Part shown: in pieces, positions 8,126 to 16,095 of the stretch
How the letters are laid out: every line of letters starts with the position of its first letter
Position numbering within the stretch: position 1 is the stretch's first letter
NCBI RefSeq assembly: GCF_009852415.1
Contig: NZ_WOXS01000002.1
Coordinates: 4,318,001-4,382,000 of the forward strand
Length of the DNA: 64,000 nucleotides
Direction of reading: 5' to 3'
From: Streptomyces sp. Tu 3180
Lineage (GTDB): Bacteria; Actinomycetota; Actinomycetes; Streptomycetales; Streptomycetaceae
Translations under genes and position numbers: made by a program
The notes under the pieces: generated by a model
The model's input: only the letters and a program-made list of their open reading frames with translations
Told to the model about the DNA's origin: nothing
Databases searched by the model: none

Positions 8126-9469
8126 GTGGCTGAGCGGGACGACCCGGGAACCATAGGGCGCCGGGTGCAGAAGCTGCGCGTGGAGCGCGGACTGACCCAG
8201 AGGCAGCTGGCCGAGCCGGTGTACACGCCCGCCTACATCTCCACCCTGGAGTCCGGGCGGGTGCGTCCCTCCGACGACGCCCTGCGGCATCTCGCGGACC
8301 GGCTCGGGGTCGCGTTCGACGAGCTGGCGACCGGCCGCTCGGCCCGGCTCGTCACCGAGCTGCGGCTGCGGCTCACCGGGGCGCAGCGCACGCTCGCCGT
8401 CGGGGAGGCCGAGGCCGCGGTGGAGGAGTACGCCGCGCTGCTGGCCGAGGCGGAGGCGCACGGCCTGGCCGAGGAGCAGGCCGCCGCGCTGCTGGGGCTC
8501 GGGGAGTGCGCGCTGGAGACGGGGGAGCTGGTCGCCGGGCGCCAGTACTTCGAGCGGGCGGAGGAGTGCCTCGCCGACGCGCCGCTGCCCGTCCGGGCGC
8601 CGGCGCTGCGCGGCCGGGCCGTCGCCCACTACCTCGCGGGGGAACTGCGGTACGCGGTCTACCTGCTGGAGTCCACGCTCGACGAGCTGAACCGGGGCGG
8701 GCTGCACGACCCGGACGCGCTGCTGCTGCTGTACGCCAGCGCGATCGGCCCGTACATGGACATGGGCGCGCACGCGCGGGCCGCCCAGGCGGCGGAGTTC
8801 GCGCTGGCCCTCGCGCCGCAGTCCGGGGACCCCGCGCTGGTGGCGCGCATGCACCGGTCGGTGGCCCGCACCCTGCTCGCCGAGGGCCGCGTCGCCGAGG
8901 CCGACGCCTCGCTGGCGAAGGCGGCGGAGCTGTACCGGGAACTGCAGCTGCGCACCGAGCTGGCCAACTGCCACTGGATGCGCGGGTACGTGTACGCGCA
9001 GAACGGCCGGCTGGAGCACGCGGAAACGGAGTTGCGCGAGGCGCTGCGGATGCTGTCGGCCAGGCGGGCGTCCCTCTACAGCAGCCAGGTCACCGTCGAG
9101 CTGGCCGACGTGCTGCACCGGCGCGGCAGCTCCCGGGAGGCGGCGGACCTGCTGCGGGACGTGCTCGGCGGTCTCTCCCCCGAGCGGGGCGCGGTGCACG
9201 CGGCGGCGGCGCACCGGCTGCTCGGCATCATCGCCGAGGACGCCCGCGAGACCGAGCGGGCCGAGGAGCACTACGTCCGCGCGATGAGCCTGCTGGAACG
9301 CGCGGGCGCCGCCGGCGACCTGGCCGACCTGTGCCGCCTCCTCGGCGACCTCCTGCGCCGCACCGGCCGCGTCGAGGCGGCCCTGGACGCCTACCGCACC
9401 GGCCTCGGCCACCGCACGGCCCCGGGCACGACGACCCTGGGACCGGCGCCCGCGCAGCCACCGGTGTGA
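8126..9469 (+). CDS. XRE-family regulator with C-terminal TPR domain
   Basis: 447 residues. Residues about 8-68 are an XRE helix-turn-helix (IGRRVQKLRVERGLTQRQLAEPVYTPAYISTLESGRVRPSDDALRHLADRLG). The rest is a run of helical pairs of TPR type (for example AAALLGLGECALETGELVAGRQYFERAEECL and ELANCHWMRGYVYAQNGRLEHAETELREAL). HTH plus TPR is the architecture of RRNPP peptide receptors, but Streptomyces carry many such proteins whose ligands are unknown. The GTG at 8126 has GGGGGAG 6 bases upstream; an in-frame TTG at 8120 is less well placed. Divergent to it is a gene for a tiny exported peptide, and the shared spacer holds palindromes suited to an autoregulator. Confidence 0.85.
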   Translation: MAERDDPGTIGRRVQKLRVERGLTQRQLAEPVYTPAYISTLESGRVRPSDDALRHLADRLGVAFDELATGRSARLVTELRLRLTGAQRTLAVGEAEAAVEEYAALLAEAEAHGLAEEQAAALLGLGECALETGELVAGRQYFERAEECLADAPLPVRAPALRGRAVAHYLAGELRYAVYLLESTLDELNRGGLHDPDALLLLYASAIGPYMDMGAHARAAQAAEFALALAPQSGDPALVARMHRSVARTLLAEGRVAEADASLAKAAELYRELQLRTELANCHWMRGYVYAQNGRLEHAETELREALRMLSARRASLYSSQVTVELADVLHRRGSSREAADLLRDVLGGLSPERGAVHAAAAHRLLGIIAEDARETERAEEHYVRAMSLLERAGAAGDLADLCRLLGDLLRRTGRVEAALDAYRTGLGHRTAPGTTTLGPAPAQPPV

Positions 9470-9614
9470 CCGGCGGGCGCGGCAGCCCGCACCGGCCGAC
9501 CGCCTCCCCCGGGCGCGGCGCACCGCACCGGCCGTCCGCCGGGCCGCGCGGCGCGGCTCCCGCCACGCCCGACCGCGCCTCGCGCGACCGGGTCCCGGGG
9601 CGGTCCGGGGGTGT

Positions 9615-9639
9615 GTTTCGCCCCGGTCGGGGAGGGTAG
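9615..9639 (+). promoter_or_regulatory. SigB/SigH-type stress promoter of the GAF-ANTAR gene
   Basis: GTTTC (9615-9619), a 14-base spacer and GGGTAG (9634-9639) match the general-stress sigma consensus of Streptomyces (GnnT, 14-16 bases, GGGTAC/T) except for the last base. The predicted start is about 38 bases upstream of the GTG start codon. Confidence 0.5.
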
Positions 9640-9683
9640 TCGGGGCACCGTTCGGCCGGTGACGTACGAGGGAGGCGGTAGCC

Positions 9684-10454
9684 GTGCGCCCCAGGGAGGA
9701 CCCTGGCGGCGACCCGGATCCGGGCCGCTCCCGGGGGCTTGGTGACCGTGGTCACGAGCGGGCGGCCGAGGAGATCGCCGCCCGGGTGCGCGGTGCCGAG
9801 CCGGGGGAGGTGCCGGGCCGGCTGTGCGCGATGGCCGTCGAACTGCTGCCGGTGGACGGCGCGAGCGTGTCGCTGCGCAGTGTCGGCATGCCCGTGCAGC
9901 TCGGCGCGAGCAGCACGCACGCCGCGTATCTCGCCCAGCTCCAGGCCACCCTGGGGGACGGCCCCTGCCGGCGGGCCCTCCAGACGCGTGAGCCCGTGCT
10001 CGTCCGCGACCTCGCGGCCGATCCCTGCGCCCACCGCTGGCCCGTCTTCGCCCAGCAGGCCCTCGCCGCCGGCGTACGGGCCGTGTACGCGCTCCCCCTG
10101 GGCAGCGACTCCGTGTGCGTCGGCACGCTCGACCTCTACCGCGCCACCCCCGGCGGACTCACCGGCGACCAGCTGCACGTGGCGCGGCTGGTGGCCGGTG
10201 TCATGACGGTGGCGCTGATGGCGCTGCCGCACGGCGAGGAGTACGAGTCCCAGGGCGGCGAGCCCTGGCTGAGCGGACTGGCCGCCGACCAGGACACGAT
10301 CTACCAGGCCGTCGGCATGATCATGGCCCAGCTGGGCGTCGGCGCCGACGAGGCCCTGGCCCGCCTGCGCGGCGACGCCTTCGCCCACGGCCGCACCGCC
10401 CTGGACGTGGCCCGGGACGTGGTGGCGCACCGCAGACGCTTCGACGCCCCCTGA
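9684..10454 (+). CDS. GAF and ANTAR domain regulator
   Basis: 256 residues. A GAF-like sensor domain spans about residues 30-175 (LPVDGASVSLRSVGMPVQLGASS ... LGDGPCRRALQTREPVLVRDLAADP ... VRAVYALPLGSDSVCVGTLDLYR). The C-terminus is an ANTAR domain (IYQAVGMIMAQLGVGADEALARLRGDAFAHGRTALDVARDVVA), which binds paired RNA hexaloops and prevents transcription termination. The GTG start is supported by GAGGGAGG. The gene stands alone with a probable stress-sigma promoter. The signal is unknown; no heme or nucleotide ligand can be assigned from motifs. No obvious ANTAR target hairpin pair was noticed nearby. Confidence 0.85.
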   Translation: MRPREDPGGDPDPGRSRGLGDRGHERAAEEIAARVRGAEPGEVPGRLCAMAVELLPVDGASVSLRSVGMPVQLGASSTHAAYLAQLQATLGDGPCRRALQTREPVLVRDLAADPCAHRWPVFAQQALAAGVRAVYALPLGSDSVCVGTLDLYRATPGGLTGDQLHVARLVAGVMTVALMALPHGEEYESQGGEPWLSGLAADQDTIYQAVGMIMAQLGVGADEALARLRGDAFAHGRTALDVARDVVAHRRRFDAP

Positions 10455-10513
10455 ACACGCCGGGACCCGCGCCCCCGGCCCGCGTCCACGGTGCCGGGCC
10501 CGTGTCCGTGCCG

Positions 10514-11323
10514 TCAGACCCGTACCCGGGCCTGTCGCCCGATCTCCGCCAGCCGGTCCGCCCCGAGGTGCGTCACCGCCCGTGTGATCTCGGACAGCAC
10601 CTCACCGAACCCCCCGTTGGTGAGGACGACGGCGTTCTCGCCGACCCGGACCGTCGCGAGGTCCACGGTGAGGTACGTCGGCTCGCCGTCGGCCGTCTCG
10701 CCGGCCATCGTGACCCGCAGGGCCTGCCGCGCGTCCCCGACCTCCGGCAGCGACAGCTCCTCCACCTCGACGTCCTGCGCACCGGCCCGGGAGGTCGTCG
10801 CCGTGAACCGCTCGCACGTCTTCGGCAGCGTGCCGAGCCAGGTCAGGACGCGGTCCACGTCGGCGGGCGGGTGCGTGGCGATCTGGTAGCGCAGCTGGCT
10901 GTCGTTGTAGGAGTCGTCCAGCGTCACCACGGCGCGCGGCCCGGTCGGCGCGCCGTACAGCTCCTCCGTGTAGAGGGCGTCGAGCAGCCGCCGGCAGTCG
11001 GCGTTCTCCGTGTCCGCCTTGAGCATGCCGTCCCGCCAGGTCGCCGCGCCCCGGGTCGGCACCCACGGCTCCCCCAGGTCCACCTCCGTGATCAGCGCCG
11101 CCCGGACCTGCTCCTCGCCCAGCGCGGGCGGCGGCGCGGACGTGGGCTGGTCGGCGGCCGGGGCGGCGGGGGAGGAGGACGGTGCCGGGGCGGGGGTGTA
11201 CGGGGCGGGGACCGACCGGGCCGTCTCCCGCCCGCCGGCGGAACAGGCCACCGCGGTCAGCAGGGCGGTCACCGACAACGCCGAGGCGAGGAGGGCACGG
11301 GCGGTGGCCGGGGCGTGGGTCAT
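10514..11323 (-). CDS. Lipoprotein with a probable PknH-like sensor domain
   Basis: 269 residues. The N-terminus ends in the lipobox LTAVAC, so the protein is lipidated and surface-anchored. A Pro/Ala/Ser linker (residues about 35-68) leads to a globular domain of about 195 residues with DCRRLLDALYTEELYG, SYNDSQLRYQIATHP and KTCERFTAT. Two cysteines in this domain could form a disulfide. The layout and the D-C-x-x-L-x-x-L pattern recall PknH-type extracellular sensor domains found on actinobacterial lipoproteins and kinases, which is a tentative family call. It is divergent from the thrS leader. Confidence 0.65.
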   Translation of the reverse strand: MTHAPATARALLASALSVTALLTAVACSAGGRETARSVPAPYTPAPAPSSSPAAPAADQPTSAPPPALGEEQVRAALITEVDLGEPWVPTRGAATWRDGMLKADTENADCRRLLDALYTEELYGAPTGPRAVVTLDDSYNDSQLRYQIATHPPADVDRVLTWLGTLPKTCERFTATTSRAGAQDVEVEELSLPEVGDARQALRVTMAGETADGEPTYLTVDLATVRVGENAVVLTNGGFGEVLSEITRAVTHLGADRLAEIGRQARVRV

Positions 11324-11502
11324 CGGGGTGCCTCCTGGTGGAGCACGGGGCCTGGGGCCGGGCCGGCCGGGACCGGATCGGTGCTCCTACGGCACCACCG
11401 GGCGGGCCGCCCCACCAGCGCGGCGGTCCGTCCGGGTGAGACGGCCCCGGCGGACCGGCCGCGGGCGGGGAAATCCGCTCGCCGGTCTCCCGGCCCCCTT
11501 GC

Positions 11503-11508
11503 TAGCGT
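11503..11508 (+). promoter_or_regulatory. -10 element TAGCGT for the thrS leader transcript
   Basis: TAGCGT ends 7 bases before the leader-peptide ATG, so the transcript probably begins at or next to that ATG (leaderless). No good -35 is seen. Confidence 0.45.
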
Positions 11509-11515
11509 CCGACGC

Positions 11516-11572
11516 ATGAAGCGCGCCGATCCGTCGCTCACGACGACGCCGGAGAACGTCCCGGCGCGCTGA
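11516..11572 (+). CDS. Threonine-codon leader peptide of thrS
   Basis: An 18-residue reading frame encodes MKRADPSLTTTPENVPAR with three consecutive ACG threonine codons. It is followed after 11 bases by a 17-bp perfect hairpin and then by a threonyl-tRNA synthetase gene. This is the classical layout of ribosome-mediated attenuation: when charged tRNA-Thr is scarce the ribosome stalls on the Thr run, alters RNA folding and prevents the terminator hairpin. The peptide start sits where a leaderless transcript would begin. The reading is direct for peptide and hairpin; the regulatory behaviour is inference from well-known amino-acid attenuators. Confidence 0.7.
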   Translation: MKRADPSLTTTPENVPAR

Positions 11573-11583
11573 CGGATGACCAC

Positions 11584-11621
11584 CGACGAAGCCCCGGGGC
11601 GAGTGCCCCGGGGCTTCGTCG
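11584..11621 (+). terminator. Attenuator hairpin in the thrS leader
   Basis: CGACGAAGCCCCGGGGC (11584-11600), loop GAGT, and the exact reverse complement (11605-11621) form a 17-bp perfect stem between the leader peptide and thrS. No T-run follows, as is common for Streptomyces terminators. Confidence 0.7.
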
Positions 11622-11657
11622 CGCGTGGTGCTCGCCTCACGACCCGAGGAGACCACC

Positions 11658-12878
11658 GTGCACGACCACCGACGCCTCGGCCGCGAGCTCGGCCTGTTCG
11701 ACACCGACCCGCTGATGGGCGCGGGACTGCCGTACTGGCTCCCCGACGGCGCCCTCGTGCGGCACACCCTGGAGGAGTACGTCCGCGAGGCGGAGCGCGC
11801 GGCCGGCTACCGGCACGTGCACTCGCCCGTGCTCGGCAAGCGCGAGCTGTACGAGATCTCCGGGCACTGGGACCACTACCGCGACGACATGTTCCCGCCC
11901 ATGGAACTCGGCGCCGAACAGGTCCTGCTGCGCCCCAGCCTCTGCCCCCACCACGCCCTCATCTACCGCTCCCGCTCCCGCAGCTACCGGGAACTCCCCT
12001 TGCGTATCGCGGAGCTGGGCGGCATGTACCGCTCCGAGCCGTCCGGCGTGCTGGGCGGCCTGACCCGCGTACGGGCCATCCACCTCAACGACGCACACGT
12101 CTTCTGCACCCCGGACCAGGCCGTCGGGGAGGCCCGCGCCGCCCTCGGCCTCATCTCCCGCGCCTACGCCGACCTCGGCATCCGGGCCGTCCGCCACCGC
12201 CTCTCCCTGCCGGGCGGCGGCGGCAAGTACGTCGCCGGCCCCGCCCTGTGGGACCGGGCCACCGCGCTCCTGCGCGAGGCGCTGGACGCGGCCGGCCTGG
12301 AGTACGAGGCCGTCGAGGGGGAGGCCGCCTTCTACGGCCCCAAGATCGACGTGCAGATCGCGGACCCGGCGGGCCGGGAGTCCACCCTGTCCACCGTGCA
12401 GATCGACTTCCACCAGCCCGCACGCTTCGGCCTGCGCTACACCGGCCCCGACGGCGCCCGGCACCGCCCGGTCATGGTGCACCGCAGCGTCGTCGGCAGC
12501 GTGGAACGGGCGGTGGCGCACCTGCTGGAGGTGCACGGCGGCGCCTTCCCGGTGTGGCTGGCACCGGTGCAGCTGGTGGTGCTGCCGGTGGGCGAGGCGC
12601 AGGAGGAGCGGGCGTACGACGTCGTGCGGCGGGCCGGTGAGCTGGGGCTGCGGGCCGAGGTGGCCGGACCCGGGCGGGGCAGCCTCGGCGCCCGGATCCG
12701 GCGGGCCCGGCTCGTGCCGTACCAGGCGGTGCTCGGGGAGCGGGAGGCCGCGGACGGTTCGGCCGCCGTACGGCTCAGGGACGGGCGGCGGCCCGGGACC
12801 CTGCCCGCCGAGGAGCTGCTGCGGCGGATCGCCGAGCGGGCGGCACGACGCGGCACCGGCCTCTGGGACGCCGCGTAG
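11658..12878 (+). CDS. thrS: Short threonyl-tRNA synthetase lacking TGS and editing domains
   Basis: 406 residues, against about 650 for housekeeping ThrRS. It starts directly at the class II catalytic core: HTLEEYVREAEREAG-like motif 1 region, VLLRPSLCPHH, motif 2 around RIAELGGMYRSEPSGVLGGLTRVRAIHLNDAHVFC, zinc-site Cys/His residues, and motif 3 near MVHRSVVGSVERAVAHLLE, followed by an anticodon-binding domain (LAPVQLVVLPVGEAQ). The N1/TGS and N2 editing domains are absent, so mischarged Ser-tRNA-Thr could not be corrected in cis. The GTG at 11658 has GAGGAG upstream. Several Streptomyces carry a second, short, inducible ThrRS; starvation or inhibition of the main enzyme is the likely inducer through the leader. 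A resistance role against ThrRS inhibitors is possible but unproven. Confidence 0.9.
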   Translation: MHDHRRLGRELGLFDTDPLMGAGLPYWLPDGALVRHTLEEYVREAERAAGYRHVHSPVLGKRELYEISGHWDHYRDDMFPPMELGAEQVLLRPSLCPHHALIYRSRSRSYRELPLRIAELGGMYRSEPSGVLGGLTRVRAIHLNDAHVFCTPDQAVGEARAALGLISRAYADLGIRAVRHRLSLPGGGGKYVAGPALWDRATALLREALDAAGLEYEAVEGEAAFYGPKIDVQIADPAGRESTLSTVQIDFHQPARFGLRYTGPDGARHRPVMVHRSVVGSVERAVAHLLEVHGGAFPVWLAPVQLVVLPVGEAQEERAYDVVRRAGELGLRAEVAGPGRGSLGARIRRARLVPYQAVLGEREAADGSAAVRLRDGRRPGTLPAEELLRRIAERAARRGTGLWDAA

Positions 12879-12934
12879 GGTCACAGGCACAGGCACGCAG
12901 GCCCGCAGCAGGAGCGGTGGAAGGAGCCCTCGCC

Positions 12935-13927
12935 GTGACGAACGGTCAGCCCATCCCGGTGGTCATCGACTGCGACACCGGTGTCGACGACGCCCTGGCC
13001 CTGCTGTTCGCCGTGCGCCACCCGGGGATCGACCTGCGCGCGGTGACGTGCGTGGCCGGGAACACGGACGTGGACGGCGTCGTCCGCAACACGCTGACCG
13101 TGCTGGAGCAGGCGGGCGCGCCCGACGTCCCGGTGGCCCGGGGCGCCGAGCGCCCGCTGATCGAGGCACCGCGCTCCGCGCGCCACGTCCACGGCCACGA
13201 CGGCATGGGCGACCTCGGTCTGCCCGCCCCGCGCCGCACCCCGGCCGACGTGGACGCGGTGACCCTGCTGCGGCGCGAGATCCTCGCCTCCCCGCGCCCG
13301 GTGACCCTGGTGCCGACCGCCCCGCTGACCAACATCGCCCTGCTGCTGCGCACCCATCCCGAGGTCACCCGCAACCTCGAGCGGATCGTCTTCATGGGCG
13401 GTGCGGCGGGCACCGGCAACGCCACGCCGGTCGCCGAGTTCAACGTCTGGCACGACCCGGAGGCCGCCGCGGTCCTGCTCACGGCCGGGGTGCCGATCAC
13501 GATGTACGGCCTGGACGTGTTCACCCGGGTCGTCGTCCCGGCGGCGGACGTGCGCCGGCTGCGCGCGAGCACCGAACCGGGCGCCCGGCTGGCCGGCGAG
13601 CTGCTCGCCCACCGCCCGGCCACCCCGGGCAGCCGCCCCGGCGACCCGGCCGAGGACGCCGGCGGCCTCGGCGACGCGGGCGCGCTGTGCGCGGTCGTCG
13701 ACCCGGAGGGGCTGACCACCCACCGCCTCCCCGTCGAGGTCTCCCTGGCCCCCGGCCCGACCCGCGGCCAGACGGTGGTCGACCGCCGGCCGCGCGCCGG
13801 CGAGTCCGAGATCCACGAGGGCACGCGTGAGCAGCCGCTGGTGGACGTCGGACTGGACGTGGACGTCGAGCGGTACGTGAAGCTCTACCTGGCGACGGTC
13901 GGGGGGCCGGGGAACGGCGCCGGGTGA
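12935..13927 (+). CDS. Inosine-uridine preferring nucleoside hydrolase
   Basis: 330 residues. The N-terminus carries the calcium-binding fingerprint VIDCDTGVDDALALL (D-x-D-x-x-x-D-D). VTCVAGNTDVDGVVRNTL and TLVPTAPLTNIALLL provide further calcium and ribose contacts, and EFNVWHDPEAAAVLL contains the conserved Asn, His and Asp. The family cleaves N-glycosidic bonds of nucleosides for purine/pyrimidine salvage. Length is normal. The GTG at 12935 has AAGGAG 8 bases upstream and is preferred over the GTG at 12917, whose GGAG is too close. It follows thrS by 56 bases and may be read from the same transcript. Confidence 0.9.
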   Translation: MTNGQPIPVVIDCDTGVDDALALLFAVRHPGIDLRAVTCVAGNTDVDGVVRNTLTVLEQAGAPDVPVARGAERPLIEAPRSARHVHGHDGMGDLGLPAPRRTPADVDAVTLLRREILASPRPVTLVPTAPLTNIALLLRTHPEVTRNLERIVFMGGAAGTGNATPVAEFNVWHDPEAAAVLLTAGVPITMYGLDVFTRVVVPAADVRRLRASTEPGARLAGELLAHRPATPGSRPGDPAEDAGGLGDAGALCAVVDPEGLTTHRLPVEVSLAPGPTRGQTVVDRRPRAGESEIHEGTREQPLVDVGLDVDVERYVKLYLATVGGPGNGAG

Positions 13928-14264
13928 CGTCCGCCGGGCCGGGCGCTGACGGCGGGTCGCTGATGGCGGGGCGCTGACGGCGGGTCACCGCTCCGGGGCA
14001 GGGCTCTCGCCGTGGACGTGCGGTTCCGCGCCGTCCGGCGGGGGGTGCTCGCCGCCGGAGCCGGCGGCCTCGGCGGACCCGCGCCCGCCGGCCGGCCGCT
14101 CCCGCCGCTCCTCCCGCGCCGAGCACCCCGGAGGGTTCCGCGCAACGGGACGAAGGTTTCCCGCGCCACACCGGGAGGGAATTGCTCCACTCCACCCGTG
14201 TGTTCGCTTTTACGGTGTTGTGGACACATCCTCCCGTCACCCGCACGCACCCAGAGGAGACCGC
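13928..14264. other. Intergenic region before the alpha-glucosidase gene
   Basis: About 340 bases with no convincing gene. A 10-base inverted repeat, GGGGTGCTCG at 14042-14051 and its complement at 14120-14129, brackets a very GC-rich stretch and may help end transcription of the nucleoside hydrolase gene. Near 14200 the sequence becomes less GC-rich (GTTCGCTTTTACGGTGTTG), the likely promoter of the next gene. No LacI-type palindrome of the kind expected for a maltose regulator was found. Confidence 0.4.
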
Positions 14265-15968
14265 GTGACCGATCGCCCCACCACGCCCGACCCCCGGCCG
14301 CCGTACCCCGCCCCCGGCGCCACCCCCGACCTCTCCTCCAAGAACCCCGACTGGTGGCGGCAGGCCGTCGTCTACCAGGTCTACCCCCGCAGCTTCGCCG
14401 ACGCCGACGGCGACGGACTCGGCGACCTGCGCGGCATCACCCGGCGCCTCACCCACCTCGCCGCCCTGGGGGTGGACGCCCTGTGGATGAGCCCCTTCTA
14501 CCCCTCCGAGCTGGCCGACGGAGGCTACGACGTCGCCGACCCGCGCGACGTCGACCCGCGCCTCGGCACCCTCGACGACTTCGACGAGCTCGTCGCCGAG
14601 GCCCACCGGCTCGGCCTGAAGGTGATCGTCGACATCGTCCCCAACCACACCTCCCACCAGCACGTCTGGTTCCAGGAGGCGCTGCGCGCCGGCCCCGGCT
14701 CACCGGCCCGCGACCGCTACGTCTTCCGCGACGGCCGCGGCCCGGGCGGCGAACTGCCGCCCACCGACTGGCAGTCCGTCTTCGGCGGCAGCGCCTGGCA
14801 GCGGGTGCCCGACGGGCAGTGGTACCTGCACCTGTTCGCCGCCGAGCAGCCCGACCTCAACTGGGGCCACCCGGACGTCCGCGCCGACGTGCGCACCACC
14901 CTGCGGTTCTGGTCCGACCGGGGCGTGGACGGCTTCCGCGTGGACGTCGCGCACGCCCTGGTCAAGGACCTGAGCGAGCCGCTGCGCGACCTCGGAGCCC
15001 CCGAGCTGAGCAGTGAGACCGCCCTCGGTGAGTTCCCGCCCGGCACCCACCCCTTCTACGACCGCGACGAGGTGCACGAGATCTACCGCGACTGGCGCAA
15101 GATCCTCGACGCCTACTCCCCGCCCCGCATGGCCGTCGCCGAGGCCTGGGTCCCCGGAGCCCGCCGCGCCCTGTACGCCCGCCCGGACGAACTGGGCCAG
15201 GCCTTCAACTTCGAGTACCTGAAGACGCCGTGGGACGCCGGCGAGCTCCGTCAGGTCATCACCGAGTCGCTGGCGACCGCCCACGCCGCCGGCGCCTCGG
15301 CCACCTGGGTGCTCTCCAACCACGACGTGGTCCGCCACGCCTCCCGCCTGATGCTGCCGCCGGGCACGGACGAGAACGCCTGGCTGCTGTCCGGCGGCAA
15401 GGCCCCCGCCGTCGACCCGGAGGCGGGGCTGCGCCGGGCCCGCGCCGCCACCCTGCTGATGCTGGCGCTGCCCGGCTCGGCGTACGTCTACCAGGGCGAG
15501 GAGCTCGGTCTGCCCGAGGTCGCCGACCTGCCCACCGAGGTCCTCCAGGACCCGATCTGGGAACAGACGGGGCGGGTCCGCAAGGGCCGCGACGGATGCC
15601 GGGTGCCGCTGCCGTGGACGACCACCGGACCGTCGTACGGCTTCGGCGCGGGCGGTGCCTGGCTGCCGCAGCCGCCCGGCTTCGCCGCGTACGCCGTCGA
15701 GGCCCAGGACGGGGTCGAGGGCTCGACCCTGGAGCTGTACCGCACGGCGCTGCGCCTGCGCCGCAAGCTGATCGACGGCGAGACGCTGACCTGGGCGGAG
15801 GAGACCCCGGACGGGGTCCTCCAGTTCGACCGCGGCGACGGCTGGCGCTGCGTGGCCAACCTGTCCCCTGGCCCGGTCGGCCTCCCCGCGGGCGAGGTCC
15901 TGCTGACCAGCGCGCCCCTGGAGGACGGCCGGCTGGGCCCCGACACGACGGCGTGGCTGATCCGCTGA
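14265..15968 (+). CDS. GH13 alpha-glucosidase (oligo-1,6-glucosidase/AglA type)
   Basis: 567 residues, cytoplasmic (no signal peptide). The GH13 regions are all present: VIVDIVPNHTS (region I), GVDGFRVDVAHAL with the nucleophile Asp near residue 226, MAVAEAWV with the acid/base Glu near residue 291, and VLSNHDVVRH with the transition-state Asp near residue 353. The opening WWRQAVVYQVYPRSFADADGDGLGDLRGI is typical of alpha-glucosidases acting on maltose, isomaltose or trehalulose-like sugars. The GTG at 14265 follows AGAGGAGA. No sugar transporter lies next to it here, so the substrate cannot be narrowed. It ends in a strong hairpin shared with the next, convergent gene. Confidence 0.92.
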   Translation: MTDRPTTPDPRPPYPAPGATPDLSSKNPDWWRQAVVYQVYPRSFADADGDGLGDLRGITRRLTHLAALGVDALWMSPFYPSELADGGYDVADPRDVDPRLGTLDDFDELVAEAHRLGLKVIVDIVPNHTSHQHVWFQEALRAGPGSPARDRYVFRDGRGPGGELPPTDWQSVFGGSAWQRVPDGQWYLHLFAAEQPDLNWGHPDVRADVRTTLRFWSDRGVDGFRVDVAHALVKDLSEPLRDLGAPELSSETALGEFPPGTHPFYDRDEVHEIYRDWRKILDAYSPPRMAVAEAWVPGARRALYARPDELGQAFNFEYLKTPWDAGELRQVITESLATAHAAGASATWVLSNHDVVRHASRLMLPPGTDENAWLLSGGKAPAVDPEAGLRRARAATLLMLALPGSAYVYQGEELGLPEVADLPTEVLQDPIWEQTGRVRKGRDGCRVPLPWTTTGPSYGFGAGGAWLPQPPGFAAYAVEAQDGVEGSTLELYRTALRLRRKLIDGETLTWAEETPDGVLQFDRGDGWRCVANLSPGPVGLPAGEVLLTSAPLEDGRLGPDTTAWLIR

Positions 15969-15978
15969 GCCGGCACCG

Positions 15979-16020
15979 CGCGGTCCCGGCCGGTCCCTCC
16001 CCGGGCCGGGCGGGACCGCG
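15979..16020. terminator. Bidirectional hairpin after the alpha-glucosidase gene
   Basis: CGCGGTCCCG (15979-15988) and its exact complement (16011-16020) with further pairing inside, located between converging genes. Confidence 0.65.
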
Positions 16021-16095
16021 GGCGGGGTCACCCGCGGCGTCCCGGGACGGGATCGACCGCGGCGTCCCGGGCGGGGCGGGCCGGGACCGGCCGGC

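Noticed and set aside
14041..14129. Long-range inverted repeat as a possible insertion-sequence end
   Set aside because: Arms are only 10 bp, no transposase is present and no target duplication was seen; a terminator role is more likely.
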